A model generated the notes under the pieces. It was given only the letters and a program-made list of their open reading frames with translations. It had not been told where the DNA came from and ran no database searches. Shown one piece after another: positions 17,220 through 25,545 of a stretch of 64,000 bases of DNA; the first letter of the stretch is position 1, and each line of letters opens with the position of its first letter. Source of the stretch: Dyella flagellata (lineage in GTDB: Bacteria; Pseudomonadota; Gammaproteobacteria; Xanthomonadales; Rhodanobacteraceae); NCBI RefSeq assembly GCF_030160275.1, contig NZ_BSOA01000003.1:1-64000 (forward strand). Reading direction: 5' to 3'. Position numbers and translations under genes: made by a program.

Positions 17220-18137
17220 ATGAGTCATCTTGACAAACTTTCTCGTTTCTTTAGGCGTCGGGCTCAAGACAATCAGGAAAATGCGGCACGCAAGCGGATT
17301 CTCACCTCGCACCCCAACGGCCATTTCTACTCCCCCGTGGTTGATCCTTCGGAGATTTCCGCACGCACCGATCAGATATGGCCGGTACACCCCGCGATTC
17401 TTGGCATTGATTTCAACGACGCAAGCCACCAATCGATACTGGCTCGCGAATTTCCGCGTTTTTATCCGCAATATGATTATCCGGAGCATTTGCAGGAATC
17501 GGAAACACTGAGTTCGTTCTTCACACAGAACTCCCAATTCAGCTGGCTGGACTCGCGCTTGTTTTTCGTATTGTTGAGAGCCTGGCGACCCGCGCGAATA
17601 CTCGAAGTCGGCAGCGGGTTCTCCACTCTGCTTGCCGCCGACGTCAAACGGCGGTTTCTCGATGGGGATCTCGACTTGACTTGCATCGAGCCCTATCCGC
17701 GTCCATTCCTGCACCATGGATTCGATGGACTGACGCGTCTTATTGAGCAAAAGGTGCAGGACGTACCTATGGCCGAATTCCTTAGACTTGAAGCTGGCGA
17801 CATACTTTTCATCGATTCGTCGCACGTCGCCAAGACAGGGAGCGACGTCAACTATTTGTATTTCGATGTGCTGCCTAGATTGAAACCAGGGGTACGCATT
17901 CACGTGCACGACGTCTTCTTCCCCCATGATTACCCCAAGGAATGGGTTATTGATCAAAACAGGAGCTGGAACGAACAGTACGTGTTGCGTGCACTTCTGA
18001 TGTACTCGAATGCGTTCGAGGTGATCTTCTCGTCCAGTTATGCGTATTGGCGCTTCCCCGAACAGGTACGTTCCGCGCTGGCCTATGCGGATGGAAGATA
18101 TTTCGATGGCGGTAGCATCTGGTTTGAGCGGCGTTGA
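17220..18137 (+). CDS. Class I SAM methyltransferase (Methyltransf_24 type)
   Basis: 305 residues starting MSHLDKLSRFFRRR; ATG 17220 is preferred to the longer TTG frame at 17157, though no good Shine-Dalgarno is seen. The methyltransferase core has ILEVGSGFSTLL (motif I), CIEPYPRP (motif II), and FIDSSHVAKTGSDVNYLYFD with HVHDVFFPHDYP. This is the form common in sugar, lipopolysaccharide and secondary-metabolite loci. The gene is clearly AT-richer than its surroundings (17461-17520 has 25 G/C of 60), a sign of transfer. It stands alone, with no glycan genes nearby. The substrate is unknown. Confidence 0.78.
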   Translation: MSHLDKLSRFFRRRAQDNQENAARKRILTSHPNGHFYSPVVDPSEISARTDQIWPVHPAILGIDFNDASHQSILAREFPRFYPQYDYPEHLQESETLSSFFTQNSQFSWLDSRLFFVLLRAWRPARILEVGSGFSTLLAADVKRRFLDGDLDLTCIEPYPRPFLHHGFDGLTRLIEQKVQDVPMAEFLRLEAGDILFIDSSHVAKTGSDVNYLYFDVLPRLKPGVRIHVHDVFFPHDYPKEWVIDQNRSWNEQYVLRALLMYSNAFEVIFSSSYAYWRFPEQVRSALAYADGRYFDGGSIWFERR

Positions 18138-18438
18138 TGCCGACGCCATGCCAGGCCTGATTGGCCCTGGCCCCAGCCATGGAAATGATTGACTGCTCGC
18201 CAACAGGTTATTGCTAAGGCACGCACAGTGCCTTGGCGCAAGACTACACCGTTGGTGTGCGGGTCTGCGCAGCGAGTAACCGCCTTTCTTCAGAATCTAA
18301 CGCACGCTTTGCCCTGGACCGTAACAGGACCGCAAAGCCGGATCGATGCCGGCAAGTGAGCCTGGCCGGCGCCAATGGACCCGCGGAGCGAGGCCAGGCG
18401 GCCGATCACGCGACCGGCGTCGCGGTTTTGCTCGCAAT
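18138..18438. other. Intergenic region with a hairpin, no supported gene
   Basis: Holds a 7-bp inverted repeat AAGGCAC-GCACA-GTGCCTT at 18216-18234, possibly the methyltransferase transcript end, though no T-tract follows. Frames here on both strands are unsupported. Confidence 0.45.
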
Positions 18439-18515
18439 TGGCGCGCCCGGAGGGATTCGAACCCCCGACCAATGGCTTCGGAAGCCACTACTCTATCCGG
18501 CTGAGCTACGGGCGC
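18439..18515 (-). tRNA. tRNA-Arg (anticodon CCG)
   Basis: Read on the minus strand: acceptor GCGCCCG pairs with CGGGCGC, the discriminator is G, and CCA is encoded. The D-arm TAGCTCAGCCGGATAGAG, the anticodon loop TTCCGAA with CCG at 34-36, and the T-arm GGTTCGAATCC are all present. The full length is 77 bases. It decodes CGG. No integrase or attachment duplication was noticed at its 3' end. Confidence 0.96.
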
Positions 18516-18635
18516 GTGATAAGCGCTGGCGCGAAGGATCCAAAGGAGGATGAGCGCCAAGCGGAGGGGAAGTATAGCGGAGGTGGATGGGGATGCCCAT
18601 GATGGCGCTTCTCACCAGGGCAGACCCTCACCCCA

Positions 18636-18660
18636 GCCCTCTCCCCCGCGGGGAGAGGGC
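18636..18660 (-). terminator. Stem-loop downstream of the M61 peptidase gene
   Basis: GCCCTCTCCCC and GGGGAGAGGGC form an 11-bp stem with a CGC loop, 12 bases past the peptidase stop. It lacks a T-tract on the minus strand. The wording CCCTCACCCCAGCCCTCTCCCC resembles a common dispersed proteobacterial intergenic repeat. Confidence 0.55.
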
Positions 18661-18671
18661 TGAAAGCAAGC

Positions 18672-20579
18672 TCACTTCGCCTTGATCAGCTGGCTCAAGG
18701 TATCCGGCTTGCTGCTATCACGCTCCAGGTGCGGGTACTTCAGGCCGCCGTGGTAATCGATGCGCACAGTCTTGTACTCATCGAAATTCTTCACCAGCAG
18801 TTCGATCGGCTGGCTGCTGTCCTTGGCGGCGGCCGTGACGGCATCCTTGATCGCATCCGAATCGTAGCTGCGGCCATTCACGGCAACGATCGTCATGCCC
18901 GGCGAGAGGCCCGCGTTGAAAGCGGGGCCATCCCATAGCACGTCGTTGATGGCGCCTTCCTTGCCGATCGAAACGCCCAGGGAGTAACTCAGGTCGGTCA
19001 TATGGCGGAACATTTCCATCGCCTTGACCGCATCGGACGGCTTGTCGTTGTAGACCAGCTTCCAGCCATGCGAAGCCAGGCCGCCGGTCAGCGGGCCGTG
19101 TCCGTCCAGGCGCGTACGCAAATAGCTCGCCCAGTCGTACGGTGAGATGCCGTTGAGGGTTTTCACAACGTCATCAAAGGTATACGGATCGACATCCCAC
19201 GCCCCCGGATTCACACCGAAGAATACCTTGGCGAAATCATCGATGGTCTTCTTGCCGCCGGTCAGTTCGCGCAGCTTGCCGTCCACGTCCAGCCAGATCA
19301 TCTCGCCGGCGGAGTAGTAATCCTCGCTGCCCTGGTAGTTGCGATACGGCAACGGGCGGCGCAACGCGATGGTCGGATCGTTGGTGGTGTCCTGCACATT
19401 GCGCCAGCTGGCCAGGCCCGGGCGCCCCTTGTCATAGACGGAGGCGACAGCGGCGATCATCTCCAGGTACTGCTTGTCGCTCCACAGGCCCGAGCGCGCG
19501 GCGACAACCTGGCCCCAGAACTGCGTCTGGCCTTCGTACACCCACAGCAGCGAATCGCCCATCGTCACATTGAAGTTCGGCGTGGCCAGGTCTGCGCCGC
19601 GGCGATATTTGCCGTCCCATGAGTGATTGAACTCGTGCGAGAGCAGGTCGCGCATCGCCCAACCCTTGCCCCACTCGGTGAAGTAGGCGGGCGGGGTGCC
19701 GTTTTCGCTGGAGCGGTGATGTTCCAGGCCGTTGCCGCTCATCTTGTCGCTGAGCGAAAGCAGGAAGTCGTAGTGGTCGTAGTGATGCGCGCCATACAGC
19801 TTGTACATCTGCTGCACGAGCTGGCGGTGGATCTTCAGCTGGTCCGGCGTGACTTCCAGGTACTTCGGATCATCCGCCACGATGTTCAGATGCACCGGCG
19901 TGCTTGCGCCGGGGTCGAGGTCCAGGCGCTTGAAATACTTGCCGGCATAGATCGGCGAGTCGACCAGGTCGTCGTAATCGATCGGCTTGAAGTGCACGCT
20001 GCCGCCATCCTGCGAGGCCACTTCCAGCGCGGAGCCGAACTGCCAGCCGGCCGGCAGCTTTACGCTGGGCTCGGCCTGGATCTGACGCGCGTAGTAGCCG
20101 GCCGGGTAAACCGAAACCGTGTTCCACTGCAGGTTGAGCATTTCCGGCGTCATCACCACGCGACCCTGGCGGGTGTCCTGCGGCGAGAGGAACTGGAAAT
20201 CCACTTCGACTTCGCTGGCGCCCTGCGGTACGTCGACATTGAAGGCATACACGTTGTATTCGTCACGCGTCCACGGCAGCACCTTGCCATTGGCCTTCAC
20301 CGTGAGGCCGGCGAACTTGTCGATTGGGCCGGTGGGCGAATGGTTGCCCGGTATCCATTGGGGATACAGCAGCGTCAGCCGGCCGGCCGCCGCGACCGGG
20401 ATGGTTTCTTGCACCCGGAACACGCGGTGGGCGAGGTCGGTGGCATCCACGTTGATCTTCAGCGCGCCGGCGCTGTAGGGAACGTTCTGCGGGGCGGGCA
20501 CATCGTCGGCAAAAGCAACGACAGTGGTACCTCCCAGCGCGATGGCGAAAAGGGCGGCTGCAAGCGGGGTGCGTTTCAA
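18672..20579 (-). CDS. M61-family metallopeptidase with PDZ domain (glycyl aminopeptidase-like)
   Basis: 635 residues with signal peptide MKRTPLAAALFAIALGG...VAFA. The N-terminal beta-rich domain (about 35-210) precedes the catalytic domain. There the zinc motif HEFNH sits in LLSHEFNHSWDGKYRRG (near residue 320), with the downstream VYEGQTQFWG Glu. A PDZ domain lies at about 520-610 (LGVSIGKEGAINDVLW... and LSPGMTIVAVNGRSYD). This is the layout of the M61 glycyl aminopeptidase family, periplasmic or secreted proteins related to Sphingomonas glycyl aminopeptidase. It stands alone. Confidence 0.92.
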   Translation of the reverse strand: MKRTPLAAALFAIALGGTTVVAFADDVPAPQNVPYSAGALKINVDATDLAHRVFRVQETIPVAAAGRLTLLYPQWIPGNHSPTGPIDKFAGLTVKANGKVLPWTRDEYNVYAFNVDVPQGASEVEVDFQFLSPQDTRQGRVVMTPEMLNLQWNTVSVYPAGYYARQIQAEPSVKLPAGWQFGSALEVASQDGGSVHFKPIDYDDLVDSPIYAGKYFKRLDLDPGASTPVHLNIVADDPKYLEVTPDQLKIHRQLVQQMYKLYGAHHYDHYDFLLSLSDKMSGNGLEHHRSSENGTPPAYFTEWGKGWAMRDLLSHEFNHSWDGKYRRGADLATPNFNVTMGDSLLWVYEGQTQFWGQVVAARSGLWSDKQYLEMIAAVASVYDKGRPGLASWRNVQDTTNDPTIALRRPLPYRNYQGSEDYYSAGEMIWLDVDGKLRELTGGKKTIDDFAKVFFGVNPGAWDVDPYTFDDVVKTLNGISPYDWASYLRTRLDGHGPLTGGLASHGWKLVYNDKPSDAVKAMEMFRHMTDLSYSLGVSIGKEGAINDVLWDGPAFNAGLSPGMTIVAVNGRSYDSDAIKDAVTAAAKDSSQPIELLVKNFDEYKTVRIDYHGGLKYPHLERDSSKPDTLSQLIKAK

Positions 20580-20894
20580 AGGAGTCTCCTGGTGCGGCTA
20601 GGCCGCCAACAGCAACGTGAAGGCGGCGTAAGCCACGATCCTAGCCATGCGCATACGCTCGGCTCCCCTGCCAGAGGTCACGCGCAAACCCAGCGCCATC
20701 TTGGATTCGAAGCCTGTAGGAAAATGCTGCGGCGCAGTAACAAAACCTGAACCGCAGACTCCGCAAGAACCATTCGGCAAAGTTTGGTTCAGCCCGAACG
20801 TTACAGGATTGTTACCGCCGTGTTCCCCCGCACGGCCCTTCACCTCGTTCTCCCCATCGCGGTGAAGCCCTATAAAAAAGAGAAGGAGTCCCCC
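20580..20894. other. Divergent intergenic region, no gene
   Basis: The 5' regions of the M61 peptidase (minus) and the outer-membrane protein (plus). No coding frame or RNA gene is supported. Promoters must lie here but I could not assign them. Confidence 0.5.
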
Positions 20895-21557
20895 ATGAAC
20901 AAGCTAGTTCTCTCGGCCGCCATGGCCGCTTTCGCGCTGTCCCCCGTACTGAGCCAGGCTGCTCAGACTGATGCTGCCGCCACCAGCACTTTTGGCGCCA
21001 ACATCAATCCCAACTGGCAAGACAATTTCTTCGTCGCCGGCCAACTCGGCCAGACCCAGTACCGCGACAGCTACCTGACCCACAACCATAGCGTGTTCCA
21101 GAACGTACGCTTTGGCTGGCGCTGGAACGGCATCGTCGGTCCGGAAATCGGCTATGCCTACCTGGGCCGCCCGAAGTACGACGCTACTATGCAAAACGGT
21201 CTGGGCAACCCGGTTGACCTGACGGGCTCAGTCAAGACCCGCGTCCTGACCGCCGGCGTGAACGGCAAGTACAACGTGTACAACAACTGGTACGCCACCG
21301 CGCATGCGGGCTACCTGCGTTCCCAGTCGAAGAGCAATTTCACTGCCGTAACCAACTTCGGCGCAGGCGACCTCAGCACCAACAGCGCCAAGAGCACCGA
21401 CTATGACGACGGTTGGTACGCCGGCCTGGGCGTGGGCTACGACCTGACCCGCAACTTCAGTGTCGGCGTGAACTACGACAACTACCACCTGAACAGTAAG
21501 TCAGGAGCAGGCGTGAGCGTAGCGGCCTATTCCGCTTCGGTGGAATACCGCTTCTAA
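20895..21557 (+). CDS. Outer-membrane beta-barrel protein (OmpA transmembrane-like)
   Basis: 220 residues. ATG 20895 has AAGGAG 6 bases upstream. The signal peptide MNKLVLSAAMAAFALSPVLSQA is followed by about eight amphipathic strands rich in aromatic girdle residues (NFFVAGQLGQTQYR, VRFGWRWNGIVGPEIGYAYL, WYAGLGVGYDLTRNFSVGVN). It ends SASVEYRF, with the C-terminal Phe that the BAM machinery recognises. It fits the eight-stranded OmpA/OmpW-like barrel class with no periplasmic domain. The role is probably a porin or structural protein. A strong terminator follows. Confidence 0.88.
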   Translation: MNKLVLSAAMAAFALSPVLSQAAQTDAAATSTFGANINPNWQDNFFVAGQLGQTQYRDSYLTHNHSVFQNVRFGWRWNGIVGPEIGYAYLGRPKYDATMQNGLGNPVDLTGSVKTRVLTAGVNGKYNVYNNWYATAHAGYLRSQSKSNFTAVTNFGAGDLSTNSAKSTDYDDGWYAGLGVGYDLTRNFSVGVNYDNYHLNSKSGAGVSVAAYSASVEYRF

Positions 21558-21586
21558 TCGAGCGCGGCACGTAACGATGAAAGAAA

Positions 21587-21612
21587 AACCCCCGGCTTGC
21601 CGGGGGTTTTTT
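21587..21612 (+). terminator. Rho-independent terminator after the barrel gene
   Basis: AACCCCCGG-CTTG-CCGGGGGTT: a perfect 9-bp stem running into a T-tract, 29 bases after the stop. Confidence 0.95.
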
Positions 21613-21651
21613 GTGGATCTGACTGGGTATTCCGGGATCGTCGGGCGTACC

Positions 21652-21678
21652 TAAAGTTTCTCCCGATGAGGCCGATAC
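21652..21678 (+). promoter_or_regulatory. Sigma-28 (FliA) promoter for the first secreted paralogue
   Basis: TAAAGTTT, 11-base spacer, GCCGATAC. This matches the FliA consensus (TAAAGTTT-N11-GCCGATAA) at all but the last base. It lies 51 bases before the ATG at 21730. Confidence 0.9.
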
Positions 21679-21729
21679 CGGTTTTCGGTGGCTCTTCAAG
21701 CCCACGCCTTTCCCCCTAAGGACTCATCC

Positions 21730-22092
21730 ATGAAAATCGTACTCGCCGCGACCCTGTTGCTGGTCGCCCCCATCGCCGCCCATGCCACCTGCGCAGCCAG
21801 CGATTTCGCCATCCAGGACGTCAAGGTCGCCGCGGTCGGCAGTGGTGTTGCCACCCGTCTTAGCGTCAAGGGCAAGCTGGTGAACAATTGCGCTTCAGCC
21901 GCTGCCGCCCAGGTTCGCCTGGACGCGAAGGACGGCTCCGGCAACGTGCTCGCCTCCAAGGTAGGCTGGCCCGCCGGCACCACCAACGTCAGCCCCGGCC
22001 AGTCGGTGGAATTCGACCTGGGCCGCCTGATGCATTACCAGTCGGACATGCAGAACTACTCGCTCAGCGTGGTCGACGTAAAAGCCTGGTAA
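21730..22092 (+). CDS. Small secreted protein of the motility regulon, paralogue 1
   Basis: 120 residues. Signal peptide MKIVLAATLLLVAPIAAHA, mature protein starting TCAASDFAIQDV. Two cysteines (about 21 and 54) could form a disulfide. The VKGKLVNNC...AAQVRLDAKDGSGNVL region and the NVSPGQSVEF turn resemble the FxLYD-type beta sandwich of periplasmic proteins; I judge this only by pattern. AAGGA lies 8 bases before the ATG. It has its own sigma-28 promoter and terminator, so it should be made with the late flagellar genes. Function is unknown. A near-identical copy follows 190 bp downstream. Confidence 0.85.
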   Translation: MKIVLAATLLLVAPIAAHATCAASDFAIQDVKVAAVGSGVATRLSVKGKLVNNCASAAAAQVRLDAKDGSGNVLASKVGWPAGTTNVSPGQSVEFDLGRLMHYQSDMQNYSLSVVDVKAW

Positions 22093-22123
22093 GACACCTG
22101 GCATTTACTCAAGCTTGTGAATC

Positions 22124-22154
22124 GGCCGACGGCCTGCGCCGTCGGCCTCTTTTT
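22124..22154 (+). terminator. Rho-independent terminator after paralogue 1
   Basis: GGCCGACGGC-CTGC-GCCGTCGGCC followed by TCTTTTT: a perfect 10-bp stem. Confidence 0.95.
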
Positions 22155-22204
22155 GCGAATGAAACCACGCTCGTGGCCAGCGCATGCAAACCCTGCAGCA
22201 TCGC

Positions 22205-22232
22205 TAAAGTTTCGTCGTCCCCAGGCCGATAG
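22205..22232 (+). promoter_or_regulatory. Sigma-28 (FliA) promoter for the second secreted paralogue
   Basis: TAAAGTTT, 12-base spacer, GCCGATAG. It lies 50 bases before the ATG at 22283. It matches the promoter of paralogue 1 in both boxes, so the duplicated unit included the promoter. Confidence 0.87.
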
Positions 22233-22282
22233 TTGTTTCAAGCCGTGCTGTTCCTGGCGAACCGAGTCCTGAGGAGTGACAC

Positions 22283-22645
22283 ATGAGAACCGTACTCGCT
22301 GCGACCTTGCTGCTGGTCGCTCCCATCGCCGCCCATGCCGCCTGCGCAGCTACCGATTTCGCGATCCAGGACGTCAAAGTCGCGGCGGTCGGCAGCGGTA
22401 TCGCCACCCGCCTGAGCGTGAAGGGCAAGCTGGTCAACAATTGCGCCGCACCCGCCGCCGCGCAAGTTCGCCTCGACGCCAAGGACGGTTCCGGCAACGT
22501 GCTCGTCTCCAAGGTGGGCTGGCCCGCCGGCACCACCAATATCAGCCCTGGTCAATCGGTGGATTTCGACATGGGCCGCCTGCTGCACTACCAGACTGAC
22601 ATGCAGAGCTATTCGCTCAGCGTGGTCGACGTAAAGGCCTGGTAA
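22283..22645 (+). CDS. Small secreted protein of the motility regulon, paralogue 2
   Basis: 120 residues, differing from paralogue 1 at 14 positions by my count (about 88% identity), with no gaps. Signal peptide MRTVLAATLLLVAPIAAHA, same two cysteines, same C-terminus SLSVVDVKAW. GAGGAG lies 6 bases before the ATG. The differences are conservative (V/I, E/D, S/T), so both copies are under selection and probably functional. The whole unit promoter-gene-terminator is duplicated. Possible roles such as a flagellar sheath, surface or signal-binding protein are speculation. Confidence 0.85.
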   Translation: MRTVLAATLLLVAPIAAHAACAATDFAIQDVKVAAVGSGIATRLSVKGKLVNNCAAPAAAQVRLDAKDGSGNVLVSKVGWPAGTTNISPGQSVDFDMGRLLHYQTDMQSYSLSVVDVKAW

Positions 22646-22678
22646 AACGCTTCACCCAAACCCAATGCGTGTGAACCT

Positions 22679-22714
22679 GCCGGCGGTGCTAGCCCACATC
22701 GCCGGCCTTTTTTT
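22679..22714 (+). terminator. Rho-independent terminator after paralogue 2
   Basis: GCCGGCG and CGCCGGC arms (extended by GTG/CAC with a small bulge) are followed by a run of seven T. Confidence 0.9.
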
Positions 22715-22829
22715 GTGCGGTGGAATTTGGACTGCGGCGCAGAACTACGCAACACCTTGTTCGCCGAAGACGTAGCAAGCGCTTATTAGTCGAAGCCGAT
22801 CGAAAGCGGCTCCCTTGGGCGGTGAGCGC

Positions 22830-22887
22830 GTAGGCTGGGATGATAATCCCAGCTAAGCGGAGAGCTGGGATTATCATCCCAGCCTAC
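22830..22887. repeat. Inverted pair of GTAG-headed REP palindromes
   Basis: GTAGGCTGGGAT ... ATCCCAGC, 10 bases, then the inverted unit ending CCTAC. Loops carry GATA and TATC variants. The pair lies between the paralogue terminator and the chemotaxis operon end (convergent), where it may act as a boundary hairpin. Confidence 0.92.
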
Positions 22888-22892
22888 GCTTC

Positions 22893-23198
22893 TCAATGCA
22901 GGGTAAACAGCTTGTCGAACCCGGCTACGCGTAACGTACCACGCAGCGCGGTGCTGGCATTGACGATACGGATCTCAGCACGATCGCCACCGGCGTGCTC
23001 GCGCAGCAGCAGCAGCATGCCCAGCGCGGAGCTGTCCATGCTTTCCACTTCGCCCAGGTCGATCACATAGCTGCGTGAGGGCTTGTGTTCGCCCAGGCAG
23101 GCTTCGTGGAAACTGCGGTGCACGCTGAAGTCGAAGCGGTTGCTGAATTGCAAGGTCAGGCAATCCTGTTCGCTGTCATGTTGAACATTGAGATGCAT
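22893..23198 (-). CDS. STAS-domain protein at the end of the chemotaxis operon
   Basis: 101 residues forming one STAS (anti-sigma-factor antagonist) domain: YVIDLGEVESMDSSALGMLL carries the conserved DSSAL phospho-acceptor serine. It is the last gene of the leftward cheW-mcp-cheR-cheD-cheB-mcp-like group, 9 bp after the MCP-like gene. Such proteins are phospho-switched partners of HATPase anti-sigma kinases, but no such kinase is in the window. CheA or an MCP may be the partner here, which is inference. Confidence 0.82.
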   Translation of the reverse strand: MHLNVQHDSEQDCLTLQFSNRFDFSVHRSFHEACLGEHKPSRSYVIDLGEVESMDSSALGMLLLLREHAGGDRAEIRIVNASTALRGTLRVAGFDKLFTLH

Positions 23199-23207
23199 GG
23201 CTTATCC

Positions 23208-24392
23208 TCAAAACAGTTCGATTTCGCCGGCGTCCATGCTGTTCTGCAGCGCCGGGCCACGCGAACGGATGCGGGCTTTTTCACGCTGCAAGGCCAGACG
23301 CTCGCGCACACGCTCGGAATGCTGGCGCAGCACTTGCACATCGAATTCCTCGCAGGCCAGCGATTCAATGTCACGCGTGGTTTCGGCGGCCACGCCTTGC
23401 AATTCCACCAGGCGCGTGCGCGTCTGATTGAGCAACTGGCTGAGAATATCTTCGAACTGCAGCGAGCGGATGGTGGTGGAAACATCGTTGCCGAGGCCGC
23501 GATTGATCTCGACCACCTGGTCAGCTACGGCCGTGGCGCGCGCGTCGCTCTCGGTCACGTGGGCCATCATCGCGTCGATGCCGCCCTTGGCCGACAGCGC
23601 CACGTTCAAATCCTGCGAAGCCAGCTCGCCGACCAGGTCGCGCACCTGCTCCATCGCGATGCGCGCGCGCTCGACGTGGCTGCCGATCTGCTCGTTGAAC
23701 TGGTTGGAATGGCTGGCAAGATTGCGAATCTCACCGGCCACCACCGCGAAGCCGCGGCCCGCTTCGCCGGCTCGCGCGGCTTCGATGGCCGCGTTGAGCG
23801 CCAGCAGGTTGGTTTCCTCGGCAATGGTGTTTACGTTCTTCAGCAGGGCGAACACCGCATCCATTTCCTTGGACATACCGTCGATGCGATAGACGATGCG
23901 CAGGCTTTCGCGCGACAGCTGCACGATCAGGCCGACGAAATGTTCCAGCAGGTCGCCGGTACGCGAAGCGAAATCCTGCACCGACACACCGCCATTCTGC
24001 ACGTCGATGATCTGCTTCAGCAGCGACTGCTGCATGCCGGTCTTCTGCGACAGGCCGTCGAAGCCGCCGCCCAGCTCGGACACTGCGTCACGCAGCAAGT
24101 CCAGTGCCTGGTGCAATTCACGCGCGGCGTGGCCGAGTTCGTCGACCAGCGCACCGCGTATATCCTCCAGCGCCTCGCGTACCGGCGAATGATCCTGTTC
24201 AGGCGCGGCTTCCACGACCACCGGGGTAGCACTAAGGCGCCGGCATTCGAAGATCCACACCGCGCAGACGGCGGTGACCAATACGGGCGCCATCCATGCC
24301 GGATTCCAGATCAGGCACAGCAGCAAGGCGGCAAGGCTTGCGCCGATGCCGACGAGGGGGCGGGGAGCGGAGGCGGAAAGGATGGCGGACAT
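23208..24392 (-). CDS. Methyl-accepting chemotaxis-like protein without periplasmic sensor
   Basis: 394 residues. ATG 24392 is chosen because the frame above it loses protein-like codons; a GGAA lies upstream. Two hydrophobic helices at about 10-45 have almost no periplasmic loop, so this is not a classical ligand-binding MCP. The signalling hairpin tip is clear ([21 protein letters not shown], then [15 protein letters not shown]), about residues 200-235. The C-terminal part has the ...[15 protein letters not shown] pattern. The last residues are GEIELF, almost the same as the end of CheD (GEVELF). It may sense cytoplasmic or membrane state. It lies 16 bp downstream of cheB. Confidence 0.85.
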   Translation of the reverse strand: MSAILSASAPRPLVGIGASLAALLLCLIWNPAWMAPVLVTAVCAVWIFECRRLSATPVVVEAAPEQDHSPVREALEDIRGALVDELGHAARELHQALDLLRDAVSELGGGFDGLSQKTGMQQSLLKQIIDVQNGGVSVQDFASRTGDLLEHFVGLIVQLSRESLRIVYRIDGMSKEMDAVFALLKNVNTIAEETNLLALNAAIEAARAGEAGRGFAVVAGEIRNLASHSNQFNEQIGSHVERARIAMEQVRDLVGELASQDLNVALSAKGGIDAMMAHVTESDARATAVADQVVEINRGLGNDVSTTIRSLQFEDILSQLLNQTRTRLVELQGVAAETTRDIESLACEEFDVQVLRQHSERVRERLALQREKARIRSRGPALQNSMDAGEIELF

Positions 24393-24408
24393 AAGCGATT
24401 CCGATACG

Positions 24409-25506
24409 TCAGGATGCCGCGCGTCGTGCGCTAGCAATGGGTTGTTGCGCCAGCACCAGCAAGCGTGCGGCGATGTCTTCGAGCGGAAGCTTTTCGCCGG
24501 CTGCGCCGAGTTTCCAGGCGGCACCCGGCATGCCCCACACCACCGAGCTGGCTTCGTCCTGCACCAGGGTGGGGGCGCCGCTTTCGCGCATTTCCAGCAA
24601 GCCCCGCGCGCCGTCGTCGCCCATGCCGGTAAGCAGTACGCCGATTGCGGCTGCGCCAATGCTGGCGGCGGTGGAGCGGAACAGTACGTCCACGCTGGGT
24701 TTGTGGCGATTTACTTGCGGGCCGTCATGCAAGCGGCAGACATGCTTGGCGCCGTCCCACATCACCAGCAGGTGTTCTCCGCCAGGCGCGATGTACGCAT
24801 GCCCCGGCTGGATTGGCTGGCCATCGCGCGCTTCACACACGCGCATGGCCGAGCAGTTGTTCATGCGCGCCGCAAACGGGCCACTGAAGGCCGCGGGAAT
24901 GTGCTGCGTGATCACCATCGGCGGCGCATCCGGCGGCATCGCTTCCAGCAGCACGCGAATGGCTTCGGTGCCGCCCGTGGAGGCACCTACCGCGATGATG
25001 CGGGTGCCGCCACGCGTGCCTGGCGATTGCGAGCGTGGCAATACAGCGTCGGCAGAAAGGCGCGGTGGCACGGCGATCTTCTGCACTTGTGTGTAGGCAC
25101 GCGGACGCGTGCGCGCAGCCAGTTTCACTTTAGTGCAGATTTCCTGCGCGCTCTCGGCAAAGCAATTGGCCAGGTCGCTGGACGGCTTGGTGAAGAAATC
25201 CACCGCGCCGATCTCCAGCGCACGCAAAGTCACCTCCGCTCCGCGCTCGGTCAGCGACGACACCATCACCACCGGCATCGGCCGCAGCCGCATCAGGTTT
25301 TCAAGAAAGGTCAGCCCGTCCATGCGCGGCATTTCCACGTCCAGCGTGAGCACGTCCGGATTGAGCTGCTTGATCTTGTCGCGCGCGATCAGCGGGTCGG
25401 CGGCCGCGCCGACCACCTCGATACCGGGATCGGAATCGAGCATGGCCGACAGGAGCTTGCGCACCAGTGCGGAATCATCGACGACCAGGACACGGACTTT
25501 TTCCAT
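24409..25506 (-). CDS. cheB: Chemotaxis response regulator and glutamate methylesterase/deamidase CheB
   Basis: 365 residues. A receiver domain ([14 protein letters not shown]; phospho-acceptor Asp56 in [12 protein letters not shown]; Lys in FTKPSS) is joined to the CheB methylesterase domain. That domain has catalytic Ser in GASTGGTEA (about 175), His in VITQHIP and Asp in GMGDDGARG. It removes methyl groups from MCP glutamates, antagonising CheR, after phosphorylation by CheA. It is co-directional with cheD, 39 bp downstream of it. Confidence 0.97.
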   Translation of the reverse strand: MEKVRVLVVDDSALVRKLLSAMLDSDPGIEVVGAAADPLIARDKIKQLNPDVLTLDVEMPRMDGLTFLENLMRLRPMPVVMVSSLTERGAEVTLRALEIGAVDFFTKPSSDLANCFAESAQEICTKVKLAARTRPRAYTQVQKIAVPPRLSADAVLPRSQSPGTRGGTRIIAVGASTGGTEAIRVLLEAMPPDAPPMVITQHIPAAFSGPFAARMNNCSAMRVCEARDGQPIQPGHAYIAPGGEHLLVMWDGAKHVCRLHDGPQVNRHKPSVDVLFRSTAASIGAAAIGVLLTGMGDDGARGLLEMRESGAPTLVQDEASSVVWGMPGAAWKLGAAGEKLPLEDIAARLLVLAQQPIASARRAAS

Positions 25507-25545
25507 TACCGCTTTCTCGCTCAGTGCTTCAACGCAAGGGGAGCT

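Noticed and set aside
18439-18515. tRNA-Arg as an attachment site of an integrated element
   Set aside because: No integrase and no repeated tRNA 3' end was noticed within the neighbouring 5 kb.
19623-20750. Plus-strand 375-codon frame opposite the M61 peptidase
   Set aside because: No domain or ribosome site; composition of an antisense shadow. The minus-strand peptidase is complete with catalytic motifs.
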